DNA of 64,000 nt from Takakia lepidozioides (Eukaryota; Streptophyta; Takakiopsida; Takakiales; Takakiaceae): contig CM060732.1 of the NCBI GenBank assembly GCA_030704615.1, forward strand, positions 44,807,053 through 44,871,052. The letters run 5' to 3'. Below, piece after piece: positions 12,333 to 23,301 of this stretch. The stretch's first letter is position 1. Every line of letters starts with the position of its first letter. The notes beneath the pieces are model-generated. The model worked only from the letters and a program-made list of their open reading frames with translations. It ran no database searches and was not told the origin of the DNA. Position numbers and translations under genes: made by a program.

Positions 12333-13301
12333 CACAATTAACGGAAGTCCTCAGGATGAGAGAGTTTGACTAAGCTCGAGTACATAATCTGACATCCAAA
12401 CCGGAGTTACAGTAGGCTGCATTGACAGGCATGTGCTCACAAAGATTAAAGGTGACTAACTCGTTGAAAGCTGTAGATTAGAACTAACAAAATCTGTGTT
12501 TCCTGGAAATCTGAACCTTGTTCAAGCAAGGTGACGATGCACATAGCCACTGTTTTGAAGTCATTATCCCTTTCAAAGGTGTCCAAGTGACTGGTGGGAA
12601 GGTGCGCAGAGCTTCCCTATGTACCACTGCTATTGGCAATGTAAACGGTCCAACCAAATGTGGATTACTGATGATTGTACATTATTGAAGAAAGCTTACA
12701 TGGCATGATGCAGCAACCATCATGCATCATCTGTTGGTGACAGGTAACAACTTGATGCAAAGCAATACAAAGGATGAAGACTGCACAAAGTTGCCTTTAT
12801 TTTAAGCATAGGGTGGTACAGAAGGGAAACATTGCCATTGCCCCTTCCAGACCCTGGCATCACACCTTCCCAACAAGCCACGGCTATGCCCTCAACAGTT
12901 TCCCAAACTCTCTTCATCCGAGATACTTAGAATCAGATTGGTCACCTTATCATCCACAACCTTAAACCTTCCTTCTATCATCTTTGACAACTAAGCCTAT
13001 TATCATACAATTCTGCATGAAATTGACACCATCTTCAAATTATGCAAAGTCTCATGGTGGAGAATAGAAATAGAAAGGATAAATCCATCATTTTGAAACA
13101 CTACATTCACTGAGAAATAGAGAATTTTTTGGAGATAATTGCAGGATTGCAGATTATAGCACTCCCAATGTAGGACTCGCACATATCCCCACCCTGACTG
13201 TTGCTAAGATGGACAATATGTTCAATATGTTTAAAGTAACCACAAGTTCCCTTTGGGACTGGCAATTTTTTTTGAGTTGGAAGAAGTGAGGTCCAAATCA
13301 A
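12333..13301. other. Intergenic between convergent SMI1/KNR4 and PAC 3' ends
   Basis: Presumably both 3' untranslated regions. No further exon, repeat or RNA gene was recognised. Confidence 0.5.
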
Positions 13302-16170
13302 TCAGATGGTAATGTACTTCACAACAGCACCCCGAACCTTCTCCATGAACTTGGCCGCTTGCTCCTGTACATGTTACATTTGGACCAAGTTATAACCAAA
13401 TTCCCATAAAAGTCTCTTGACAGGAAATCATTGAGATCCCTTTTGCTGTCACCAAGCACCAGAAAGCAAACATGATTAGTAAGTGGATGCGCCAGACATG
13501 CATACAAGAAAAACTCTTCACAAAATAAAATCCAGTGGGCAGAGAGGTAGGTACTACCTGATTGGCTGCACTAGCAGCGGCAATGTTTTCATCCAGCAGT
13601 GCCAGCAATCTCCTGTCCAGCTCATTCTTGCCCGCCATCTCTAGCAACTGCCCTCCAACCCATAGACACTTAGAGATCTGTGAAGCAGAATGTAACCTTA
13701 CCTGACAAAACAACAGAATGAAGGTAGACAAATATACCACACAACCATAGTACCAGCATCTGCAGCGGAATTGAGTGGGCAGGAATTGCTACACTGCACA
13801 GACTAGCTTCCATCAATAATCCAAACCTCTAGAATGCCTACAGAACACTTTCCATGACCAAAAGGGGAGGCTCCACAGCCACCATTAATGTAGAAGAAGC
13901 TGAAGGTTTACAGTTAAGTTTCTACTTTCTGGAGTATGTCCCCATAAACCACCTCCAAGTTGACAACCAAAACCTGAGCGCCACATTATTATTTTGTCGA
14001 ACACAAACATCATCCGTTTCCCTTTGTGTTTCTGAAGTAAAAGGGAGAATGAGAGACAACACCAAAATGGAAGGGGAAATCATTCAGTCAGCTTCACATA
14101 CAGTGGCGCGCTTGTCTTTGGATGCCAAAATGCAAGCTAGGCGGTCCTTGACACCCATCAGATCTGCAGCCATTCTATCATACGCTTCTGCATTTGCCCA
14201 TCATGCATCCTCATTTAGCATCCAGCCATGGTTCACAGCATCCCCCCCCCTCTCTGCCCCTTTTTGTTCTTGGCATATGATTTCTTGGGTATGGATGAAG
14301 AGTATTCATCTAGTCTCTCTCTTTCCTCTAGATTCTTCCATCTCCCATTTTTCCACTTTGCCCATCCACACAATTAAGGGAAATTTATGATGTCCATTGG
14401 GGGGCCAAGGCACATACAAGTACTTCACAATTCTCAAAAGTAACACTTCCAGGGTGAGTAAATGCACCAGTGCCCTCTAGCAACACCTTCTCGAGTGCCT
14501 CTAGCTCTTGCAACCTGTCCTCCATTTCCTGCACAACCATAGGAAGCATTTGTGAGCAGTCCACCTTACATAGGTCCAACTTGGGATGACACATTTTCAC
14601 TTTGCTCGAAGAATAACCTTGTGACACAGGCATTGGGCACACAACCAAACCTAACCTAACCTAACCTAGAGAGTGCAGTCTTAGCATTGTGCTGTCGATC
14701 ACAAGGTCTCAGACCATCAACTTCATCATGTGTAGCAGTAACGAGCTGCCACCACACCCACCAACTTCACTAGATCCCAACAGTGAGTGTGGATTGAATA
14801 TAATACTATGCTCAAATTCATGGGCACACCATTATACAAATTTCTTAATGAGTTTCTGCCAGGTTTCCACAAGTAATGGGAAAACTTCCATGATATCGGC
14901 TAGCACTCAGCAGGCAAAGCTGAGGACGTTCTGCAGGAACAACTATCGGTGGTCTCTTCTTGCACTCCACCTTCTCTCTCAAGACCTCAGCCAATTGCCG
15001 TTCCACTTCAATAGCAGATGTGACAAATGGATATCCTCACATGCATAGAGGTTGTATACTCATCATCTTTGGAATAAACATGATAATTTATAGAGGTTTG
15101 TATACCTGTGTACGGTTCACAGCAAATCGAAGGGATCCAATCTCGGATTTCACATGTGAAAAAAACTCTTCCTTCAACCTTCCCGCCAGGCAAACATGAA
15201 TAATCAGCTCCAACAATCCCAATTAGCAACACCTCTCACCACTTTATCTGTGCGTGAGTCACCGCAATTCTGTTGTCTAAGCAGTGAAGTGATCTTACTC
15301 GCGACTGCATGTTGTACGCATTGTGGACCCTAAACCCGGCAGCACTATGCTGGTAATCTTCATGACATAGTCTGCCATTCACAGGATGTGGCAGCCCAAA
15401 AACCCCATAGGATATCGACAACAATTCATCCTTCTGAAAGATCTGGGTGTTGATCTAAAAATTGTTCTGCAACACACTTCTCATTGTTGTACCTACGTTA
15501 GATTTTCATACATCTTTACTCGTCTGTCTAAAGCCTGATAAACCTTACCTCAAGGACATGCATACTGTAAGGGAGATGCTCTTGGATACTACATGTTCAG
15601 CTACCATCAACAAAACATTCTTCAAACTACATTACCATACTTTACCGGGGCCTGCAGCGTGCAATCTCAAAATCAAATTCTTGTGCTTCTGTCTCCAGGA
15701 AGAACTCCACTAGCTCGGCTTGAGTCTCTGGAACTATCCGTGCCTGCCACCCCACCCACACCAATGGTCAGCCACTCAGTTCTATCCCATTTAAGTGTAA
15801 AAATATGCTTGACGGAAATCTCTCTCTGGTTTTCTGCTGCAAGTAAGAAGGCACAGCCACAAAGGAATCATGCAAAACTGAGCTCTCACCAACAAAAAAT
15901 TGACTTGATATAAGCTCTGCTCACAAAACTATTTAGGGTTACCTCTCGGGCAGCCCTACGTTTTTCCCTTTCTGCCTGCACCTGCCTTTCCAGAACATCC
16001 TTCTGTTCGTCCTCATCTTGTAGCTTGCGTTGAAAATTTCTACGCGCAATGTGTCCTGGTTGAGGGGGGGACAAAATCCCCTCGGGATCCTGCTCCAACC
16101 ACATTCACGGTTAATAGACCTGCTCAACTAGTGCATTAACTTGGGCTTGCTCATCAGCAAGGATCCATTG
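13302..16170 (-). CDS. PAC: Probable PALE CRESS chloroplast protein (5' exons unresolved)
   Basis: Eight coding exons on the minus strand are 16170-16120 (its 5' edge uncertain), 16089-15943, 15743-15646, 15178-15106, 14528-14468, 14187-14102, 13647-13558 and 13364-13302. Phases match at every junction from 16120 down, giving 222 C-terminal residues that end in EKVRGAVVKYITI. The protein is helical, highly charged and coiled-coil-like (LQDEDEQKDVLERQ; EMEDRLQELEALEKV). The ordered blocks RIVPETQAELVEFFLETEA, FEIARCRPRLKEEFF, RFAVNRTQ, EAYDRMAADL and LLALLDENIAA fit my recollection of the PALE CRESS family. That protein is needed for chloroplast development and 50S ribosome/23S rRNA maturation. 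The identity comes from recall, not alignment. The first exon(s), with a transit peptide, should lie between 16,171 and about 16,840, where a strong donor (GTAAGT) stands near 16,614. Divergent from YCF49. Confidence 0.66.
14645..14668. repeat. Short (CCTAA)n run in a PAC intron
   Basis: About four CCTAA pentamers in a row lie in the intron between the PAC exons at 15106 and 14528. They are not the common plant telomere unit (TTTAGGG) and are probably a simple microsatellite. Confidence 0.8.
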
Positions 16171-17149
16171 ACGTCGAAATTTGAGAATGCATGGTCAAAT
16201 ACATTTAAAGGGAGGGAGATTCCTATAGAACCATGCTGTGTGATCGGTTCGTGCTAACTCAAAGCTGAGGCAATGGCACAGAATCGGCTCCCCGACCCGT
16301 CTCCTGGAACTGAATGCATGGTGCTCAGATTTTGACGAAGACGACATCAAAGGAGCGACATTCCCTTGACCTGAATTTTCACGAAATAACGCAAGATGCG
16401 CAAGGGGTATGCAAGCGAACAACGATGGTAACGCCAATGCTTCAGCAGCTCAATTTACGGAAGCAATTGGTAATTGACAGGTATCGGAGCCTCATTTCAA
16501 GCCCCACATACAGTGTATACCGAACCATCTCGCTGCAGAACTTGGCTGGCTACTGACCCACAGAATTTACTTCAGCAATATGAAACACACAACAGACCGG
16601 GAAGAGGCTGTCACTTACCCACCCTACGCAAGAGACCTGGAGAAGCCCTCGACATGGTCCATGCCTGCGTGTCGCAATTTGACCATGATGCCTTCTCACT
16701 GACCCTGCCAAACTACTCTGCGCATGCCGCTGCAATGGTGCTACCTGCTGCTGCGAAAATGCAGTGGTGCGCGACACACTGCAGGCACAGCTCGTTATAT
16801 CCACCGCACATCTCACCCACCCAGCTTGCGTCATTCTTCCGTAAAAGATCGCTCAACCTCACCTGCCTCCTCACTCCCTCGAGACCCTGTCCGGCATAGT
16901 TTATGCTGATTGAATTGAATCAGATTGTACGTAACTGCACAGAGTGGACGATCTGGCCTCCTCCACCACGTATGATGAACGAAGTTTCCACTTAGTCTGA
17001 AAAGTGTGCAGAAAGCAATTTTCCAGTGGCTCAATGTTTAGTTCTGGGCGACGGAGACTCGTCGAGGCAATTTTCTCGTTGGGATTAGGCACTCCAGCCC
17101 TTGGGATTTCGAGGCTGGGTATACGAGAGCTTTGCGGTATACCAGAGCT
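16171..17149. promoter_or_regulatory. Shared upstream region of PAC and YCF49 (with unresolved PAC 5' exons)
   Basis: The two genes point away from each other here. The left part must contain the missing PAC first exon(s). An open minus frame at 16,834-16,614 rich in Arg/Ser/Gln, ending at a GTAAGT donor, is a transit-peptide candidate. A second open minus frame lies at 16,437-16,195. No defined TATA box was identified. The short distance suggests a bidirectional promoter, which is an inference. Confidence 0.45.
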
Positions 17150-19490
17150 ATGGCGAAGCTTTGCACCCCTCCTCTTACCTCTCGTTGTTTCTCATGGCAG
17201 TCGTTCTTAGCATTCCCCTTATCGTCTCTGCCACGAGTTAGCACCTCCCCAGCATTTCCTGTGTATGAAAATGTCTATACCCGTATACAAACTTCTGGGT
17301 TCTGCCGCTTAGGTTCTGCAAGCTCGTGCAGTGTTAGCAGATATCATCTCTTGCAGGATTCACGCCATCTGTTGACTAGAACAGCCGAGGAAAGAATAAC
17401 GGGTAGAGAAAAGAGGCATGAAAGCTTGTGGTGTTACTTGTCTCAACAACAAAGACGTGGCCGCGATGCAGCACCGGAGACAATTCTCTCTCCCTCTCTG
17501 CCCGTTATTCTTCCTCCTACTCCACAATATGAGTACCGTACTCAGCAATTCCTACTTGAGGCGTCAAGGGTAATGTTAGGGTTAGGCTTGATGGCAGGGA
17601 CGATGATGGCGACCGCAGAATTGGCTGCTGCAGCAGATACTGCAGCTGGCGTGGATGCCTGGACGGCTCTTGTGGAAGCAGAACCAAAGAATGCGCTGTC
17701 CTTGCCCACATGGGTGATACATGTGGCGAGCGTTGTTGAATGGTGAGATCTCTTCTTTTTCTCTTGATCAGTTGCTTGTTTCACTTCTGTATGAAGAAGC
17801 AGCGCTGGCATCGATATTGATTGTGGGTTCTATGATGTCAACTCTCGGGTCCTTCCACCAACAACATCCAATTCATGCTGTGACGCTGTGACAATATAGG
17901 CTGAGTTCCCCTACCCGTGCGTACAAAGCCCTGACTGGCTCATTCAAGGGCCAACCGTGGCAGGCGACAAAGAGTTCTCACTCTCTTCACTCTCTCCACT
18001 CTCTTCACTCTCTCTCTCTCTCTCTCTGGCCACGACAACTGTAAGCAAGCTAACGGGTATCATGAGCTCTTTGGATTCCCATGGACGTTGTAAATTTTTC
18101 TTTTCCGTTCTGACTCGTGGGGCAGACGACGAGTTGGGGTTGGCAGGGTAGCAGCGATGGGGCTAGCATGGCAATTTGGAGACACCCCAGGCAATGCTGC
18201 GTGGAAGGGCCTCTCATGGGGAATGGTACTTTTCACTTCCATTGGTCTGTCTTGGTGTTCTATGTTGGCAGGGGAGTTTCTCTGTTCTCTCATACACAAG
18301 ATGAGGTAAGGTGGACTTCACAAAACTCAAGGTCCACCTCACCCACATGGTCTGTACAGCTTGGAATTTTAAGGAAACACTATTCCAAAAGGAGCAACCA
18401 ATTCAACTGAACGCGTGCGATATCACATTGAACCTCATGTTTTTGTGGATGTTTGGCTGGGCTTTGATTTTGCATCCATTCTTTCATCGAACCTACCATG
18501 TGAAAGTTTCGATGTACGAATTGAAAAGAATTACCATCGACAATTCCATTACAGGACTAAAATTCATTGACTCTCATTAAAGCAGCCATATGTGGTATCT
18601 GGCCAACACCACTAAGTATGGGAAACAACCTTGTTGGAATTCCCTGGCGGTGAGCAATGAGAAGGACAGGTGATTTAGGAGAATGCCCACGTGAGGCTCT
18701 AGTGTGTACAGTTGGATTAGCCTGTCAACATGATATTGTGGTAGGCTGCAAGATAGTCGCACCATGTTGTGAGGTAGGGACGCTTTAAGCATTGGAAGTG
18801 TCTGCTACTTATTAGGAATATTTGATGGAAGATATGCTTTCATGCAGACGAGACCCAATTTAATACGATAGAGGTTTGGGTATGTGGCAGGTGCCACTGC
18901 TAGGCGGGGCCATGTGTGCATGCACATGGCATTTTTTTTACAATGCTCAGTCGCTTGAGGTATGTCACCAAATCTGTTGGAGTGGAGTGCCTAAGGAGCG
19001 TATGATACAGTGGGTGCCTTTCGAGAGCCACAACTTGCCTGGAGAGTATCAGTCACCCACAAGAGTCTTAATTTTCACAAGATTACAAAGATTGATTTGT
19101 GGGAATGTCCGGAGTACTTTGATGGGGGGGTTAAGATCTCTTGGGCAGATGAGAACCTGGAAAATCACTGTATCATGCTGAATTGGCTGGGGTGAATGTG
19201 GAAAGAGCAGTAGAGTCTGTTTAGCTGTAGGAGTTGGTGGAGGAGTGTGGCGTACCAAAGGGACTAATTCTTGACTGAGTTGTCCAAGTAAGCGAATTCT
19301 TGGAGGTCATGACGGGCAGCACATGGAGCTGTCAATGGGAAGATACAAGTAAAAGCAAAGTTCTTTTTGTTGTTTTCGGCAGGTTTTGGTGGTAATGCAG
19401 TCTGCATTGACAGCAGCAGGCAATTGCACCATGTGGTTTGCAGCATACCGCATATATCAAGCCTCACAACAGGAGTCCAAGGCCCCGTAG
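17150..19490 (+). CDS. YCF49: Ycf49-like (DUF2499) chloroplast membrane protein, four exons
   Basis: Exons 17150-17742, 18147-18225, 18891-18959 and 19383-19490 join in phase to 282 residues. The first 150 or so residues are Ser/Arg/Pro-rich with few acids near the N-terminus, as expected for a plastid transit peptide. A hydrophobic Ala/Met stretch (about 150-170) may be a second targeting or membrane segment. The conserved core starts at NALSLPTWVIHVASVVEW (about 181) and continues with WQFGDTPGNAAWKGLSWGM, VPLLGGAMCACTWHFFYN and a last helix ending AAYRIYQASQQ. It has several membrane helices. Relatives are encoded by cyanobacteria and by plastid genomes of some algae (ycf49); their function is unknown. 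The start is the ATG at 17150, which gives the transit peptide; no earlier in-frame ATG was seen. Intron 1 holds a (CT)n run. Confidence 0.9.
17992..18028. repeat. (CT)n microsatellite in YCF49 intron 1
   Basis: A run of CT dinucleotides, preceded by imperfect CTCTTCACT units from about 17,970. It lies inside the first intron and has no coding consequence. Confidence 0.85.
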
Positions 19491-20144
19491 CCACCTTGCC
19501 TTCCTGGATAGTTTCAATTGGCACTTCGGAGTGAGGTGTGTCTCTCGATTCAAGTCATGCTGTGTATGTTGAGGATTTTCAACTCCCAGGAAAGTGGATG
19601 TGATAGGCCATTCGGGTTTGAAAGTATCACTGGACAGTATATTGTTGTCTCCTTCTCAAACTGTGTGTGGAAGGTGGACCATCCCATGCATGTTGCTTGA
19701 GCTGATCTACTTGAGGGGTATCAGTGATTACTGGAGTACCAGGCCTGCAAAATCAGATGCAAGCAATCTTGCAAACGAGATGATAGAGCCCATCCCTGCA
19801 AGGTTGCAGACCTGCATGGGGCGAGGCTCCTAATTACGCTGACTTGGGTTGGCGTCATCTCTCTCTCTGCAAATCTTGATGCTATTTACTCACATTGCAG
19901 CGCAAAAGAAAACATGTCAAACATCTTATGTGTACTGTAAAAATTTCAAATGTTTAATGAGAAGGCAGTACTCAATTCATTTACATTTGATTCTAACATA
20001 CTCTATGACTATTGCACTTGCACCTTTCTTTCAGCAAGGCTCTCACTCCTATACAAGTGCCATCGGCCCTTGCCAACACCTCTGTAGACAGTCTGTACAC
20101 ATTCTGAGATATGCGTCATCAAATCCACGAGCTTCCATAAACTC
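19491..20144. other. Intergenic after YCF49
   Basis: Contains the presumed YCF49 3' untranslated region. No gene or repeat was recognised. Confidence 0.4.
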
Positions 20145-21080
20145 ATGCGCATTTGGTTGCCATTGGCAACTCGAAACAAGATTCTTCCATTTGATAAGCC
20201 CGTTGAGGATCATCATTTTGCACGTTGTTGGGCTGAGGTAGGAACAATGCTCAGGGAATTACTTGCCTTCCAGGTCATTCACGGGTTCATCTACACCAAG
20301 ACCAGGGAAGTACCTAGTCTTGTCATGGGCTGCGGAACATATTATGCTGCTTGTTTTATTTTACGATACCACACAGAGCAACAGAAAATGCAGATGAGGT
20401 ACCAGACTTATTCCATGGGAGCATTGGACATTACCTCCAGTTCCAGATCACAAGTACCTGTATGATGTGAGGCTCATGCTTCAGCGTGATACCCAGCTCC
20501 GTGATTGGTTTTCTTTTGCTCTGAAGGACTTAGGCAAACTGACCTGGGATTACGATCACATTTTTCCCAAGGGGCATGAGGCCATGCCAAGAAGTGGCTC
20601 CACTTTTCAAAAGTGATAGGCACACCACTCAATTACACAGATGAGGAGCTACGGGCATATACGGGCATATACTACACGTGCCCGACAGAAGGTGGCACAA
20701 GTATTGTTACAAGGTGTTCCAGACATGGTAGGCAGTCATGGGGTGCCAGTCAAGCTTCCCGAAGTGCAGCCGAAGGTTAGGAAACAGAAAGGACAGCGGG
20801 GGATAGTGACTCTAATACCACTGGTTCTTTAGATGACAACTTTGACATGGTTGAGGACTATGAGGAAACCATGGAGGAGAAGAGGAGAAGAGGAGAAGAG
20901 GCTCTCCTGTTCCTGACAGACGGCCCCCACTTGATTCCAAGACAGTCCAATCTGCTCCGGTGAGCAGTCCCACCAGCCAAAGACAAGGCTCGGGCTCATA
21001 CACAGAGCCCTCATAGAGACTCTCATCAGCGTACAGGTGCCAAATTTCAGAGGTTTGCTGGCCCCAAGTAGTAAACCGTG
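20145..21080 (+). pseudogene. Broken ORF of unknown, probably transposon-derived, origin
   Basis: The plus strand reads with coding character through at least two frame changes. 20,145-20,460 contains HHFARCWAEVGTMLRELLAF and VMGCGTYYAACFI. 20,455-20,590 contains YLYDVRLMLQRDTQLRDWF. 20,590-20,760 contains HFSKVIGTPLNYTDEELRAY and YYTCPTEGGTSIV. 20,830-20,960 is acidic (DDNFDMVEDYEETMEEKRRR). Stops and shifts show decay. I do not recognise the family. The charged tail and the setting make a transposon protein or a captured gene most likely. It has no intact neighbour in the same frame. Confidence 0.4.
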
Positions 21081-23301
21081 AGGGCACGGCTTTTTGAGAG
21101 GGGGGGGGGGATAATGTTACAGGGCTGTCTGGGACTTAGACGATTTACGGGTTCTGTGGAGTACCCTTAATTTTGCGCAGACATGGCTTTGCTGCCATGA
21201 GTCATCACAGGCCCACACATGCCTTAAGGTGTGGCACACTCAGGCCCACACAGGTCTTACGAGACAGCAGTCACAGGCTTACACAGGCCTCTGCATATGA
21301 TAGGCACGGGCTTTAAGCAGTAGAGGCTATCGCAGGCAAGGGGGTACGACAGCTAATGCTCCTTCAAACATTATCAGTAATTTTCCTTGCAAGCATGATT
21401 GTTGTGTTTGAACTGTGAAACCCAGTTTTAACATCTTGTTGTCACATAAACATGCCCTCAATGTGGGTTTCAGCTCAAAATCTTTAGTGATTTCCTTGAG
21501 CCCTTTTCTCTGCAACAAGTCTCAAAAGAAATATACAAATCAAACACAAGGAAACGTTTCTCCCTGTCTTCTTCAATTTCTTAATCCGAAGACACTTAGT
21601 ACCCCATCATGTAATCAGATTATTGGACAAGCCTCAAAGGTACGACAGCTGCACAAACTCACATCCAGCGTTTTTTTTTTGCGCGAAATTTCACCACTTT
21701 TCGATCTAGAAATTGGCCTCACGAAATTTACAAAAGAATTATGGGTTAAAATATGGCACTGTTTCGTATTACTGCCCTCCCTAATGCCATCACGTCGATG
21801 CAATGAGGACGCCGCCTGTACAACTGTCGCACAAGGAAAGAGCCATATGTCATTTGGGCTCGTTAGATCCAGATGCTCTTGCCTATGGATTTCTAGAAAC
21901 CCTACCACCCTACCAGCGCAAGGAGCAAAGCCTTGGGTTCAAACTCTTCTCGCTTTCACCAAGGGGTCGAGCTATGGAGGAACTCTCATTTAGGTTTCAC
22001 TTACCCACCTAGTATCCGTGTCATGCACCTCCATTGAAGTAGACTTGCACCGCCTCTTGCACTAGCACATGAGGCTTTGAGCAGAGTTGCTAATCTTGGA
22101 CAAGATTAGTCATATTTGTCAATGGATTGTATCCATGTGAGAGAGTTGTGCTAGGCTTTGCAATATGTTGTGTCGTTGTTACTTAGATAAAATTACCTCC
22201 CTTGTCGCTCCCACAAACTGAACACTACATGAGTTGAGTTCGCATAAAACTCGTCAAACATTCTTGACATTAGCCACCTGTTCGAGATCACATGCCATAG
22301 AGTCGCCACTTGATCTTCCTCATAGGCCAGCCAGGAGCCAACGTGGCTCAAGTTCTTAAATGAAAAAAAAACGCTGCTCACATCCTCCTCTTGGACAGGT
22401 TGGGGAAGCCCGCAGTCCGTAGGAGAGCGTTCAAAGGACGGTCGTCACTTGTCACCTGCTTGTCCAACAGGATGTTTGTGTGTCCTAGGAAGATAAACAA
22501 AGTGGAAGAAAAGCCTCCACTTGTACTTCCATTGACTGTAGCTGTGGATCTCGTGAGTAGATTTGTTCAGTATTCGAGCACTAATTAGGTGAAGCTTGTA
22601 CTGTACTAGGAATTGAAGACTGGCAGAGCCCTTAATCAGCGATTCTCCGCCTCTCTGACACTGCGGGGACAATGCATTGATTAGGTAGTCTGCTGAAATC
22701 CGTCTGGAAAATGGAAAGGCTGTCGATTGTTTTTCTCCTGAATTTTTTAGATCACAAATGCGAGCAGCTGCTCATGCAAGTGTACGCACACGAACTTCTT
22801 CTGTGAATCTTAGATAGTGAGGGACAGAAGAGATGTATAGCGAGAGCATTGCAGCAGATTCGAGTGGAATAAATCCCAAAGGCAGAACTTCGAAACTTGC
22901 CAAACGCGCATCGTGCACGATGTATATAGCCCAAAAGAGATCATGTGAAAGCACTAAGTATCATCTTTATTGTAAGGACTACTGACTACAAATGAATTAG
23001 AGGCAAGGGCATAACACTAAGCCAAGGAGAGGACTAGCGCAGACAAAGAATGCGGTATGTGGGGCAAATGGACATACGGTTATCCCAAAGCTAGTATGCA
23101 CAACGAAAACCTTTGGAAGATGGACCCTGTATAGCGATGCTCATATGGCGTTGATATGGCAACATTCAGCATTGTTGCCAACCTGCCAGCCAGCTTATGG
23201 GGGAAACCTCAATAGCTGCCGAAGGACGTAGATCACTTTCTATGGCAGTGAAGGATGAGACTCTGAAACCCCTCACTTCAACTTCAAGTGGTAAGATGCT
23301 T
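21081..23301. other. Intergenic before PCaP1 3' end
   Basis: No gene was recognised. 21,190-21,300 repeats an imperfect CACAGGCCCACACAGG-like word three times at spacings of about 40 bp. An open frame at 21,415-21,993 (plus) has skewed composition and no motif and is judged non-coding. The right end is presumably PCaP1 3' untranslated sequence. Confidence 0.4.

Noticed and set aside
14645..14668. Interstitial telomere
   Set aside because: Only about four CCTAA units, within an intron, and not the plant telomere heptamer.
14893..15025. Extra PAC exon (minus strand, VERQLAEVLREK...)
   Set aside because: The flanking exons 15,178-15,106 and 14,528-14,468 already join in phase 0 (NRTQ then EMED). 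Inserting it would need poor splice sites and break the family order.
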